Position numbers and translations under genes: made by a program. Shown here piece by piece: positions 35,746-48,744 of a stretch of DNA of 64,000 nucleotides. Below the pieces are notes generated by a model. The model was not told the DNA's origin. It saw only the letters and a program-made list of their open reading frames with translations, and did no database searches. The stretch spans positions 73,962,200-74,026,199 of the forward strand of contig CM076259.1 in NCBI GenBank assembly GCA_038380795.1, written 5' to 3'. Each line of letters starts with the position of its first letter. Within the stretch, counting starts at the first letter, position 1. The stretch comes from Pyrocephalus nanus. Lineage: Eukaryota > Chordata > Aves > Passeriformes > Tyrannidae.

Positions 35746-37329
35746 GATAAATGTGTAAATATGCTGTTCATATTTAATATTCTTAACAGAAAAAAATAAT
35801 GTTTCTATTTAATAATTTTCTTAAATTTTGTATTTGTTTTCTTTAATACCAAACTGTGGTATTAGATATGTTTTCAATCTTAAAAAAAAATAAATGTTGA
35901 GATGAAGCTGATGTATGGCCCATATTTGCAATCATGCAGAATTACTACATATATTAGGTAAAGTCTGATGGAGAAAACTTTAAAAAAAGCCTTATTGCAG
36001 ACAAAAATCAAATAAAGGAATGAAAACTACAATGAAAATACCCATCAGAAAACAATTCAATCTATATTAACTATGAGACACTTTTTTTCTCTGTGATCAT
36101 GGTGTTATATTTGGCAGGCACATCCCCCATATTTAACTGAAAGGAGAGCACCAACTTGTATTCTTGTCTGGTTTTTAATTTGCTCTACCTCACTTATTCT
36201 GTAGTTTTTTTAATCTGCTTCTTTCTGCTTCTCTGAAACTCTCCCACAAGGTTCTAGATATTTCTGGCCAGATCTTTTTCCTCTAATTTTGTTGAAGATG
36301 GTAAAAGAACTTCTTCAGGAATACTTTGCCATTTGTTTTTAAGCTACATTCTCCAGCAACCCTTATTTCCCTCTGTCCTGAACTAAAATTTGCCATGTAA
36401 CACACATATGTGAAGTAAGCATCTAAATATTTTTTTATGAGATTGACATGCTTCACTGAATGTACCACATAGGTTTCTTCCAACTTAAGTATTTTTGGAT
36501 GGAGGAGACAAGGTCCATGTTTGTGCTTGGACTCAGAAAACCTAATAATAAAATTGACTAGATTTACTAAAACATTGCACATTTCTGTATCAAACTAAAA
36601 TTTCTACTGTGATTATTAAGATGTCAAATAGCAGAATATAATTGCCATTTTTTTCTTTTTTTTTTCTGAAAAGATTTTTTAAATAGTTATTATTAATTAT
36701 TTAGATTCTTTTATTTTCATTCCCTTGTTTATGATACAATAAAAAAGACAGATATAGACTGACATTTGTCTTTTTCATTTCAAAGAAAGCAGTGTAGAAA
36801 ATATACGTCTATTTTGTCAGTACTGAGAAGCATTCAGTGGAGCTGTTCTGATTTCTGGTGGTGACAAAACCAGACAGATAGCTGTTAGCTCCCCATGACT
36901 TATCACAAATCCTTTCAGCTAGTAATATTCATGCTCTGTACTTGCTAAATAAGTGAAAGCACTCTGATATCAGAAAATATATTTAACTACTCTTACTTTT
37001 AAGAAATGTTGGCAGAAAATTTGCTTAAGTATCCAACCTAAACTGGTGAATTAAAATTCCACAGCTGCATAAGTCAGTAGCTAGGCTTCTTTTTTCTGAT
37101 AGCAATATATCCTACGGAGCATTTCACAGGTGTAAAATCCTAGTGCTGGAAGAGAAAACAACTGCTTAGATATTTGATCTCCTGTTGGCCAGAAGGAGTT
37201 GTTTAGAACACTGGAGTTTAGATTAATGCCTGGTAATTTCCAAACTGCATTAACGTATCTTGATGTGTAAGTTGTGTATCTTAGCATCAATGCTAGGGAA
37301 ATACAATTGTCCTGTAATGAATTTCTGTC
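35746..37329. other. Unassigned AT-rich sequence
   Basis: No repeat or gene recognised. A 99-codon minus-strand frame at 36283-36582 and a 105-codon one at 37081-37398 have no domain; the second overlaps the MIR-like patch. Confidence 0.4.
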
Positions 37330-37400
37330 CTGAGAAACTGGAGAACCAGGGTTCGAGACCTGGGCATGCCACAATTTCTTGCACAATTTAGGTTGCACAA
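37330..37400 (+). mobile_element. Possible MIR-type SINE scrap
   Basis: CCAGGGTTCGAGACCTGGGC contains a perfect GGTTCGA B-box core, and the next bases (GCCACAATTTCTTGCACAAT) follow the spacing of the MIR core after its tRNA head. Only about 60 bases look similar, no A box is recognisable, and the tail is absent. Confidence 0.3.
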
Positions 37401-37971
37401 AGCTTTAGGTCAGTGAGGCGTGGTATCTGGCAGCTATTTCTTACAATAGCAGCAGTGTTTTTTCCTAGACTAGGTTATGGTTTTTTGTATATGAATGACA
37501 GAATTACTTCACCAAGGGATTAAAAATGGTCAGATTTTCTGTTCCTCTACCTGCAGCTCTAAAAATTTTTTTCTCACTGAAACAGGGGAATTTCCTTTCC
37601 TATCACTAAACTAGATTATGTCTCAAGATCTGACTTTAAAACTTTGCCATTATAAATTACTTAATTTTTACTCACCTTATTAGACCATCCCTTTTTTTGA
37701 TCTGCCCTTGAATTAAGCACTTTATTAGAATATATACTCATGTTTCTAGTGCTATAGGATACTATCCTTTATTTTAAACAATTTATCTTTTCTGAAGTAT
37801 TTTTCTCACAGTTCTGGACTTCAATACAATAAAGTATTATTCATTTTCTTCTACAACATCCTGTAATAATTACATGATGGATGCAACAAAATCCCCTATG
37901 TCATTAATTTCTTTGCTTCAGTTACCTTTCCGTGTGTTTTGAATTGATTATTTCAGTCTAAGAGAACATTT

Positions 37972-38670
37972 AATCACACGTATTCTCCATAAATTTACCA
38001 GACACTGAAGTGAGACTGACAAGTCTGTAATTTCTAGGCTCCTCCTTCTTGACCTTCTTGAAAATCAGGACAATGTTTACCAGCTTCCAGTCAGCTGGGA
38101 CTTCTCCAGATTCCCAAGACTGCTCAAAAATCATCAAGAGAGGGTTTGCAGTGACAATAGTCAACTCCTTGAGGGCTCTGGGATGAATCCCATCAGGCCC
38201 TGTAGATTTGTGGGGATCCAGCTGTAGCAGCAGATCTCACACAATTTCAGGGTTGACTGAGAGTTGATCATTCTCACAGTCATGGTCCTCCAGCTCAGGG
38301 CACTGAGACCCCCTTGGTTTGTCATCCATGTTGAAGACAGTTGCAAGGAAAGCGTTAAACACCTCTGCCTTGTCTCTATCCCTCTTTGTGAGGTTACCAT
38401 CCTCATCCTGCAATGGGCCAATAATATTTTTATATACTGTCTACTGACATTATTATATTTGAAAAAACTCTTTTTATTGTCCACTACATTTCCAACAGCT
38501 TTAACTACAGCTGAGCTTTGGCCGCACAAATTTTCTCTGTACCGTGATAAGCAGCATCTCTGTATTCTTCCAGTGTTTCTTGACCTTCTTCCATTGGGTA
38601 TATGCCTTCCTTTTTCCATACGTGGCCCTTCGCAACCTTATCTGACAAGAACTGCTTTGAGTAGTGTTTT
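37972..38670 (-). mobile_element. CR1 LINE remnant, ORF2 linker and reverse transcriptase
   Basis: The minus strand encodes recognisable CR1 ORF2 in pieces. Frame 37970-38164 reads FEQSWESGEVPADWKLVNIV and later KKVKKEEPRNYRLVSLTS, the region before the first conserved reverse-transcriptase blocks. The frame at 38161-38619 includes DNKKSFFKY, from the linker, in the right order upstream. A shifted frame between them carries the DPHKSTGPDGIHPRAL-type motif in altered form. At least two frameshifts and several stops separate the pieces, so no enzyme can be made. Endonuclease, catalytic FADD-like box and 3' tail are missing. Confidence 0.9.
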
Positions 38671-41003
38671 TTTCAAATTGACTTGTGAAGGTCCCTTAAA
38701 ATCTATTTTTTCTAATTCCATGATTCATAGTAAAAGTAACAAATAAGTAAATTACTGTATAAAATCTTCATACAGAAAAAAGGCTAAGTTTTTTTTTTCT
38801 CTGTAAGTGACATATATATAATATATAATTGGGCTCTAAGAACAAATTACTGCTAAATTTATCACATAAACTTATATCACAGTATACCTCAAATAATGAA
38901 AAAACTTTATGTGTCTTTTGTCTAAATTTATTGCTTATTTTGAAGAAATTGTGTAAATATGGGGTTTTCCTTTTCAAATACCGATTTTAATTCTTTTTTG
39001 ATTTCATATATAAACTTTTGGAATTTTGTTTATCCTGAATATATGTATTAGTTTTGTACTCTTAAAAGTATTTTAGCATGCTGTATTTTAGCTACTTATT
39101 ATGCATAGCACCATTTATTTTTTAGAAAATAAATATCTTCTTTTCATATAATAATACTTTTACTTCTTTAACAGACTTTGTACCTAACAAACAGAGCTCT
39201 GGAGAAAAAATTTGAATTTACTGCTGTGTAGTTCTGCATGCCAACATTTATGGGAAATTCCCTTTAATATACCCAAACAATGAAAAGTATCACATTTCTC
39301 CTTTTATGAAATAGTAATGAGTTGTAAAATTCAGCTTCACAATAAGCCTATCAAGGTATCACACATTTCTATGCATGCTTTTGTTTTGTGGCAAATTATA
39401 GACTCAGTTTAGATTCATAAGCAGACAGAAATACTAAGAAAAAATATCTGAGCCACTTTCATGAAACAATTTTAAAAGCTTTGCTTTTAATTATAAAACT
39501 TCTTAGGTTTGTGCAAAAATGAAATTATTCTCATTACACAGTTCCACTATGCATAATCAACTGTACAAAACCATAATTAAAAAAGGTTTTCCTATTTAGA
39601 AAAAAAAATATATATAAAAGAGTGGAGCTCTGAACTCCTGGTAGGAAGCTCAAGACTAAATCTTGAAACCTACACAAACTGTATTATAACGCTACAGCAA
39701 TTTAGCAAATCACACCAGCCAGCCGAGTTTGATTTTTACTCATTAAGATTAGAAGTGTTCACCATCATTTTATTTTTATTTTCTTATAAGAAAAAGAAAA
39801 TTCTTACTGGTCTTCTTTCTATAAATGGGTCAGTCCTACTGATATGGTCCCTGTAGATTGTTTGGCATGATATAAGCAGTTCTTGTGTTTGGGTTAGTAC
39901 AGCCACTATTTAAATATTTTGTGTCTTACAAGTCTACAGTAGTTCTCAGTAGAACTCTGTGCCATGTAACACTTCATTACATCATTATGTGGTATGACAT
40001 GGTTAAATGAAGTGTGAAGTGACATAAAGTAATGACTCATCAAGCTTAGAAAGAAATATAAAAATATAAACACTAACATGTGTAAAAAACCTTGAATTTT
40101 CTAAAATATTTGTAGGCAATATTAAAAGCAACAACACCTATATGATTGCTATAATTTATAACATTTCTACTGCAAATCAGACAGAACACTATCTTATTGT
40201 CTGAAATAAATTTTCTAGTCAAACTTGGTGTTAAAATTATTGTGCAAAATCTGTATAAAAAATACATTACTAACAGAACTGTATAAACAATATAAAATTT
40301 TATTTATGATTCTTTCTGAACAATCAGCATTGGAGTTTCCTTACAGGGAGCTTCTGCATAGGGAATATCAAAGAAGGTCCTAATCCCCAAATTTTGGTTT
40401 TTTCCCCAGTGTTATCCAAGGCTGTCAAATGGTCTGGGCCCTGACAGATAATCTACTGGTTTTACATTACAGTCACATTGGGAAATAAGGATAACATAAT
40501 CTAATTTGTTCTCATCTGCTTTCAACTGTGATTTGTTCCCAATTTTTTTCCTTGCGTTAAAGTAATTGGTCATGTTTATCTGTGCAGATAATTCATTACT
40601 GCAGTATCAGAACAGCTCTCATCAATCACTCCTTCACATTCTGCAATCCCCTGTTCACAAGATTAAGAAAATCTTTGATAAAATTATGGAGTCATTCATT
40701 TGAAGTTAACTCTTTGGATTTTAATAAGGTTAAATGAAAGGTACCAGTGCCAAACGTAAAACATTAGCTTGGTGTTTTGTATATATAGACATGAGCAGCT
40801 AAATTTGACAATGCTGTCAAAGTTGCTGGTAGCTGTTGGAAAGCACTGCTGTGTATTTACTGAAGGTGCACCTGGGGGCAGAAAATCATAACAGAAAAAA
40901 AGTCTTCAGATTTTTAAGGTCTCAAACACTAGTAGGGATTTTGGTAAGAAAACTGTATTATGTAAACTGCTACATGGTTTCCTAATTTTCACACTAAACT
41001 TCC
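38671..41003. other. Repeat-poor AT-rich stretch
   Basis: No gene or transposon recognised. Contains short T and TA runs near 38790-38830 and an A/TA run near 39600-39617. Confidence 0.4.
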
Positions 41004-41026
41004 TTTTTTTTTTTTTTTTTTTTTTT
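41004..41026. repeat. 23-base T tract
   Basis: Uninterrupted T run. No retrocopied sequence was recognised on either side, so it need not be a reversed poly(A) tail. Confidence 0.85.
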
Positions 41027-41332
41027 CATAGCATGTATGCAGATATAGATTAACACTATAGTTCTAGTCACCCCTTTGGGGCGACTCTAGCAGCATCTAT
41101 AAAGTCAGAAACAGGACTCAGAGTGAGGACCCACTGCATTTTATGCAAAATCAGACTTGTCTCATGGAGGCTGCTTTTTATAAATTACAGAATTCTAAAA
41201 CATTAGTATGAATATTTTTACTTGGTCATAAAAAAGAGTAATAGAAGCAGGAAACTAAACTTATCTAAAAATTAGAAGTCTCTAATATGAGAAGAATGAT
41301 GTGTGCAGCCCAATTAATCAAAGGAGGCTTTC

Positions 41333-41368
41333 ACAGAGCCGCAGAATATTCTGAGTTGGAAGGATTTG
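41333..41368 (-). mobile_element. CR1-type tail scrap
   Basis: GCAGAATATTCTGAGTTGGA and AGGA are the complement of the last 30 or so bases of CR1. Nothing further of the element is present. Confidence 0.6.
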
Positions 41369-42861
41369 GTTTATTTGAGTTTTTTACTAAACAATATTTA
41401 ATTTTTTTAAATAAATCATTCATAATTTAACTGCATAAGAAGACCATTACCATTAGTCATAACATATGTCTTTTCAATATCTCAGAATGTAATTCTGCTG
41501 CTTATACTTAGAAAATTGTTTCATGCTCTAGTTCTTGGAAAATACATATTTTTTAAAAATTGTTTTTCAAACATTTTGGAGAGAAAAATGGGAAAAGAAA
41601 TGCTGAAGAAGAATTAAGGGGATATTACTCTAAAGAAACTGGAAACCTGCCAGTAGTAATGAATAGCTTCAGAATACAGAAAACTTTAGGGAATTTATAC
41701 CACTGTTTGAGGTGTATGTTGGGTACCAAACAATATGTCACCAAATTCCGTTTGTAAAGTAAAAATACTGTGCTGTTTTTTCATACCTCTTTTGATCAAT
41801 CAGCTGGGATCTCATTATTCTAGTGGTTTGATCTTTAGCTGTAGCTGACCAGCCTTCTCAAAAATAAGGAAAAGAAAAACAATCATTAAAGAATGAAAGT
41901 TTGATAGAGCTATGTGTATACGAAGTCCCTAAGGCATACTGATATCTTGAATTTTTCTGTACTTTAATCTGATTTAGATATATATATATTACCAGTTATA
42001 TTAGGACTGGAAATGTTGTTAATTAGAAAGTTATAGAGCTTGCTTTATATCCTTTAAGGTTTCCTTTAGCTCAAGAAAACTCTCCATCAAAGACATGTTT
42101 TGTCTTCACATTACCAAACCAGCACTTTCACTGTGACCTACTAGTTAAGTAAAAAAATCTAGTATCTCGTGTAAAGTAATGGGTTCATGTGCTGCATTCA
42201 ACTTCAGGAATAAAAGAATCATCACAGGAAAAAAAAAACAAACAAAAAAATCAGTGGTACTTTAATAGTTTTTGACCTCTCAGGAAAAGATACAGTGATA
42301 CAGTCCACTTCCCTGCTGGATGCTAGGCTCAGTGACACAGAAGATACCTACCAGGCTTCATAGTTTCCTAAGATTCAATATAGCAAATGAAAGATACTGT
42401 GAAGAATAAAACATTCTTAAGATAGATATCAAATATACATCTATTGAACCAAACTAACACTTGCAAAGTCTCGGTAGACTTTATAAAAAAATCAACATTG
42501 TATTGCTTTCATTTCATGCTCTATATAGATTAAGTATTTAATTTATTAACTTTCTGCATACAAGATGGTAGAAGCCCTTTGTAATGGAATCTGTTAGTCC
42601 AGAGGCAAGAAATCAGATTGTGATCTCACTTGTCTCAATGTAAATATGAAATAATAAAAATAAGTGTTTAAAATTCAAAACATTTAAATTACAGTTACAT
42701 ATGTTTGTCCCATTAATCTGGAGTTATCTGCTTTTATTTAATTAATTAAATATCTCCATTATCTCTGTAAACCACAAAAGATAATGTTTTGTGTCTTTCA
42801 TTTAATTAGGGCATTTGTACAAAATGATACTAGTGTTTTGAAGCTCAGTGCATTGATCACA
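41369..42861. other. Unassigned AT-rich sequence
   Basis: No repeat or gene recognised. Confidence 0.4.
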
Positions 42862-43356
42862 TTCATATAGCTGTTTACTCACTCCCTTCTCCATGTAACA
42901 GGGAACAAGTGAGAGGAAGGTGAGAAGTCTTGTGGATCAGGTCAGCTCTTCCAGTTGTGCTCCCTCTCAACATCTTAGAATCATAGAATCATAGAATTAA
43001 CTGGGTTGGAAGAGACCTCCGAGATCATCAAGTCCAACCCTTGATCCAACCCCACCGTGATTACTAGATCATGGCACTCAGTGCCACATCCAGCCTCATC
43101 TTAAAAACCTCCAGGGAAGGTGAATCCACTACCCCTCTGGGCAGGTCATTCCAATGCCATTCTTGCCCACTCCAGCCTGCTCTCAGGACGTGCAGAGCGG
43201 GAAAATGAGAAAGCCTCAAGAATATGCAAGCAGTACTCAGGAACGGCCAGAAGACTGGTGAGTAATCAACACTATTCTAGCCAAAAACTCAACTCACACC
43301 ATAGTTATGCATGTTTCTACACAGAAAATCAGCTCCATCATGGCCAGACCTAGTAC
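42862..43356 (-). mobile_element. ERVL LTR, internally deleted and interrupted by a CR1
   Basis: Two blocks of one LTR flank a CR1. The left block (42862-42975) has AGCTGTTTACTCACTCCCTT, GTGAGAAGTCTTGTGGATCA and GGTCAGCTCTTCCAGTTGTG. The right block (43159-43356) has TTCTTGCCCACTCCAGCCTG, GAAAGCCTCAAGAATATGCA, TAATCAACACTATTCTAGCC and AGCTCCATCATGGCCAGACC. Read together on the minus strand these are in the correct LTR order. Relative to the other copies about 270 bases are missing between the CTTGTGG and GGTCAGCTC motifs. The CR1 sits at a separate point, just before the CTTGCCCAC motif. Confidence 0.75.
42976..43158 (-). mobile_element. CR1 LINE 3' end, nested in ERVL LTR
   Basis: The plus strand starts with complement octamers (AGAATCATAGAATCATAGAA), then CTGGGTTGGAAGAGACCTCC, GAGATCATCAAGTCCAACCC, CATGGCACTCAGTGCCACAT, TTAAAAACCTCCAGGGAAGG and CTGGGCAGGTCATTCCAATG. 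The octamers are nearly intact, and this is the least diverged CR1 in the window. It lies inside an ERVL LTR, so it is younger than that LTR. The LTR bases at the two junctions, CATCTT and CATTCTT, could be a short duplicated target. Confidence 0.93.
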
Positions 43357-43789
43357 CTGGAGCAGTAGTATTACATGTCTGAGTGACTAAAAATATGAAA
43401 AGCAAGCATATATGGACATATAAGACAGACCTTAACATCAAGACCCAAGATATTTACATTCTTCCGTTTGAGAATAATATGTCATTTTGTATTTAGAAAA
43501 TCTAGATAATATTGCATTCATTTGGAACACTTCTGGAACAGTGTGTAAGCAGATATGACGAAAGATGCATACTCTGAACTCAAAAGTTTGTAGATTTGTA
43601 TATTTCCTATTAACTCATATTTTAGCGTTGATCTTCATAAATTACTCTCAGACTTTTGCCTGTACTATATGGCATGGGAAGAGAAGAGCAACCAGCAGTG
43701 GAAAAGAATAAAGTTAGGGAGGGAGTAAGGCAAAAAATCTAACATACAGGAGGACCATGGCCATCAGATTAAAAGAAGTTATTATTCCT

Positions 43790-44185
43790 CTCTCTTCAGC
43801 ACTATTGATGACACCTTTGGAATACTGCACTGCAGTTTTGGGTCTCTAATTCAAAAAGGATTTTGAGATATGAAAGAGATACATCGGAAAGCTACATGAG
43901 GTAGGGAGAGGGGGCTGGAGTTGCTTAGTCTGGTGGAGAGAGGCTATGGGGAAATTTCATAGCATTCTACAATTATCTGAGGGGAAGTCACAAACATGAA
44001 AAAGGCCAGATGCTCAAAGATCAGTGGTCACAAACTGTGGCTTGAGAGGTACATACTAGGCATTAGGAAAATAGTTGTGACAAAAAGGGTAGTACAGTAC
44101 CTAAAGGGGTTGCCCTGCACAGTCCTGGGCTCTGCACCTGTGGAGTTGTACGAGACTCAGCCAAAGTCACAGCCAACCTACGGGT
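43790..44185 (+). mobile_element. CR1 LINE 3' region, diverged
   Basis: CCTTTGGAATACTGCACTGC and AGTTTTGGGTCTCTAATTCA are the segment after CR1 reverse transcriptase (the 'if it is a lone case of one contributing strand' region near the ORF2 end). GGGGCTGGAGTTGCTTAGTC, GGTGGAGAGAGGCTATGGGG and AATTATCTGAGGGGAAGTCA follow in the right order. The last 100 bases are weaker and the octamer tail is not seen. Confidence 0.72.
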
Positions 44186-46329
44186 AACAGGTCTATTCCA
44201 AACAAAAAGTTAACAAAATGGCTTTAGAAATATCTTTAAAACAACACTTTTTATAATTCTATGGCCACATGTTTCTTGGTTTTATATTATAAATATCAAG
44301 GATTGTTTATACCTTCTGACAGCAACTCAGACCACATTTGACTAAAATTTACTTGGAAAAGGAGTTACCAGTTTTTAAAGAGTAAGGCATCAAAACAAAC
44401 ATATATTTAAAACCTTTAACCTGCAGCCCTGAATGTTTTTAGGCATAGTCAAGAACTGGAAATTTTATCTACTTTTCAGCTTCCAAATATTTCAATGTGT
44501 TAAAGACAAGATAAGCTGCCAGGATAGCACAGGATCACCACCACTGTCTGAGCAGTCTGAGTTATCTGTTGTGTCAATACAAAAAGAATTTCAGTTCCTG
44601 AGACTCTTGATACAGGATCTTCCAAAAGCACAAATTGAGTTTAAAAAAAAAATAAAAGCACAAGAGAAAGAAAGGCTATTAAATGTCAAGTTTCTCACTG
44701 GGTTACAGTTTAAAGCTGATTCATTTTATTTTATTAAGAGCAAGATCATATGAGAGGTTAATTCTCTTTCTAAGTGGTTTTGAATGGAATCTACTTGAAC
44801 CAGGACTTGAGATAAGATAAACAAAAACCTATAAGCAGTTTGTTGATTCATGATTTTTTGTTTATTTAAACAGACTGATGATCTTTAATCAAAACTTTCT
44901 TCAAAATAAGGTAACATATTTGTTCAAGAACGTGTAAGCAGTTTGTTTATAAAACATATCTAAATAACACTGAGAATCTGAGATGAGAAATCAAATGCAC
45001 CACTGTTGCAATATATTTCTTGACTTAAAGATTTATTAGGTTGTATCTTATGGAAAATTGTGAGGTTTATGAAAAAAATTAGAAAAATAAATCATGCAAA
45101 CTCTACAGTGGAAAAATATTCAAAATGCCTCAAGCACTTTTCTGGTTCACATCACTTACTTTTGATTAGTATGCATGGATCAAATGTAGCCCTAAAAAAG
45201 CAGAACTCTTCTACCTTCTAGTCTTGGACACAAAGCTATATAGAGTTTTAGTAGTGATCCTTTTCCAGTGTGAAAATTAACATTTTCTCTTTTCAAGCTA
45301 TATTTACAAGACAAAATCAGGATTCCCATCAAAAGACACAGTTTTGATCTTCAAATCTTCAATCTAATAAGAAATTTTATAGTTATTCTGTTAAGTAGAG
45401 CTATTCTCCACCTAACATTGTCTAAGTGTCTCTTGACATGTTAATAACTCAGTTTAATAAGTGTTTAGTTTTGGAAGCCATTCCATGGTTTTAAAAGTTT
45501 TTTTGATTTTAAAGCTTCTTTCTTCAAGTTTAATTTGATACAGCTAAGTTCAGTGTGATAATAAAAAATAAATCCTTAATGTCAATTCACATTGTTCACA
45601 TTTTACATGATTTTATAAAAGGTATTGCACTTCTTCTGAGAAGTATAATTTCAAAACTGAGGAAAGCTACTTAGTCTTTCTAGGGATTTTTTTTTTTTTA
45701 ATAAATCTGTGCTTACTACCTGTCTTGGCTTTTGTTTCTTAGTCTTCTCTCCACCTGGGAATAGGGGAGAAAGGAGAAGTTGAGACGATGTGAGCAGAAT
45801 TAGAAACTATATTCAAGATTTGAGCATACTGTCACTAGTGATTGTGGCTTAATTATGTTTTTCTGCTTTCTGCTTTATCCTTTTCTTTTCTTGACTAATT
45901 CCTCAAAACATAATATTTTAGTTTTTTGGCTTCTGTTAAGGTTTTTCCAAGGTATTTTAAGAGCCAACTACTGCATGATTTTTTTTCTCTATGAAAATTA
46001 CAGGTGCAATATTAAAACTATATCATATATATGTCACCCTATGATGAGAACATTAAAAGGGATTCTAAACTAGTAGGATACTAGTCCTTCGTCTATTATA
46101 TTACACCTTATATGGAACATTGGTCATTATACCATCTAAAAAGATGTAGTGTCTTAAAGTTAGTGTTTTTCCATATTAAAAACAAAAGAAAAATATTAAG
46201 GGGTTTCCTAAAATTCCCATACAACATTTGAATGAATGTTTATTAAAAATGATTATGTGTATGCCTTTACAAATGATGCAATGGAAAAGAGTTGACACTA
46301 CTATTCTACCTGAAAACAATGCCTCTAAC
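44186..46329. other. Repeat-poor AT-rich stretch
   Basis: No repeat or gene recognised. The 106-codon plus-strand frame at 44433-44753 is K/Q/L-rich near its end but has no identifiable domain and no supporting signals. Confidence 0.4.
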
Positions 46330-46650
46330 ACATGGTAGAGCTCTCTAAGAGTGTTGACAAATTGATCTAGTTAATAAGGCCTGGTAGCCTTTCTAGTAAG
46401 CTTTAGCATGCTGACTGAGCAAAGGATCTGTCAGAAATTCATCCACTGTGTGATAATAGGGCAGACAGTCTTGTGGATTAAAAACTGCCTAAAAGGTAGG
46501 AAATGAAAGAGTTGAATAACTGTCTTTTATCCTTCAGTAGGTGGTTACTAATGAAATTCCACAGAGATCTGTGTAGTGGTTTTTTATTTTAGTGGGCTTG
46601 TGAAAGATTTAGAAAAGGAGCTAGTCAATGAAGATACAAAATTAAAGCAA
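46330..46650 (+). mobile_element. Old CR1/L3-like fragment, reverse-transcriptase region
   Basis: GTGGATTAAAAACTGCCTAA then AAGGTAGGAAATGAAAGAGT match the CR1-type reverse-transcriptase segment that reads W-I-x-N-W-L-x-G-R-x-Q-R, and ATGAAATTCCACAGAGATCT the segment after it. TGGGCTTGTGAAAGATTTAG follows at the expected spacing. Divergence is heavy and every frame is broken. It looks older than the avian CR1 copies elsewhere in the window. Confidence 0.6.
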
Positions 46651-48744
46651 AAACAAAAATAATTTGGGTTCATAACAACCTAAACTGGTTTAACAAAATG
46701 AAGAAAACATCTGGAAGATGAGAAGGAATAACAATCTTAATTGTACAAGTGATGTCTTGTCCTGATGGCAGCCCTGCTGTTATCCCAGAAGCCAAGTTAA
46801 CAGACCAGTAGAGTGGCTTGAACATATTACTTTCCCAAGCCAATATACAGATAGATGCAGCACTCCAGTTATACCAGGTGCTTAAGAGATAGTTTATCTT
46901 TCTTTCCACAATTTTTACTTGCTTGTATTCTACAACTACTGTGAAAGAAATAATAATTAACAATAAATATTGTCCAACCTACTTAGAAAACATGATAATA
47001 CATAATAAATAGTTCAAATATCAGTATGAAAAGTGAGAGTAAACTAAGCAACAAAATGAAATACAGCAAGCAAATGCTGCAAGACCCCAAAGCAGGCATT
47101 AAATATTGAACATACACATAGCATTTAGTTTGATAAAGATGGAAGGGTATTATCATGAACTAACATTTTGGCATATAGAAATAAAGACAGATATGTGAAA
47201 ATGTTATTAATTGCATTCATTTTGCATAAATGTTGTAAATTTTTTATTTAATTCATTTTATTAGGGAAATTGCTCAGTTTTGTAATGGCACAAAAATTCT
47301 ACTTCTGCCAAAAATTTCCTGTTAATATAAATTATCCTTTATCTCAAATATAAGTCAACTGTGTAGGTTCTGCTTATTATTAACATGTTTTCAGAATTCA
47401 CTGCAGAGTTTCTGCTTTGAATAGGTAATACGTTATATTTAGAATATGGAACTGATTATCACATCCAGCAGAGTTTCTACCAGTAACTAAAACTGAACTT
47501 GTCAGAAATATCTACTGTTCTACCAAAGAAAAGAAGTATTAATGAATTTTTTAGATTAAAACATACTGTATGGGACTGTCCACCAGCTTATGCTTTTTCC
47601 CAATTTTTATCCTAATTTTCCTTTCTGACTTTATTTTCTCATTTTCTCTATTTTCACAGATTATCAGAAACGCTCTTTTAACTCAATTTTAAATATTGGT
47701 ACAAAGTATATATTCTTTGTGTAAAAAAAAACATAAATACTTCAAAGATGTCTTAAAATGTCTCACTTAAGACTACATATCACTAATTCCTTCCACAAAA
47801 TGAAATATTAAGCTCAAAATGTAAACAAAATAGGTCAGAAAATCACTAGTAAGCTGAAAAATTGGGACTTTTACAGACAGTCATTAGGACAAGATTTCAC
47901 AATCATTTATTTAAACCTAGCAATAGATACTAAATGCATTTGTAGAAAATTGCTGGCAGCAAGGAGGTCTTTAGGTAATGGTTAGTGTTCTATTTTTGGG
48001 ACAATGTAAATAAACATTTCTAGTATAAAGATAAAATTTTATATTTAACATGCAATATTTTGTATGGATTATTTTAATAGACCTCCAGATAATTACTAAA
48101 TTGATCATCACAGGTGATGTACCTACTGGTCTTTAAGATACCCTGGAGGCCTGGTATACCCAAAAAAATTTCTTCTGGAACAAGAGCTTGGAGAGAGGAG
48201 GTTTGTTCTGCACACCATTGCAAATAGTGTTTGATGCCTTAAGTCTATGCAACAGAATCCCAGTCTCATCCTTTTATAATAATTATATACTTCTCATTAT
48301 ATGAGAAACAAGTATTAAAGAGGTGATTCAGCTTCCCATTAAGACAGATTGATTTAATGAGAAACTTCCTAGACCACATTGACTGTGCTGGCTAGATCTC
48401 AGCTATTATGAGAGCTCAAAAACATATCTCCCACTAAGATAACTTTAATTTACGTAGCACTCAAAAAACTGAATGTGGCCCTTTTTTAAAACACCTCAAA
48501 AAAAATAAGCTCTTCAAGTGTATGATTACTTTATACCCTTATAAGACATCTAAAACACAACTCATTTATCTAGAGACACTGAAATTTATTGTGGTAGCTC
48601 TTTTGCCACTAACTTCTGCTCCACAAGAGCACTGTTCCTCCTCAAATCCTCTCTCAGACCCACAGGCAACATGAGGATAACTCAAGCCTAGGGACTCTTA
48701 AATTTTGCTAAATGATGCTAAAACTGTAATGTCTGTGCTATGTG
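46651..48744. other. Unassigned AT-rich sequence
   Basis: No repeat or gene recognised. The part at about 47880-48110 is free of repeats and low-complexity tracts, but nothing further can be said from one sequence. Confidence 0.4.
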
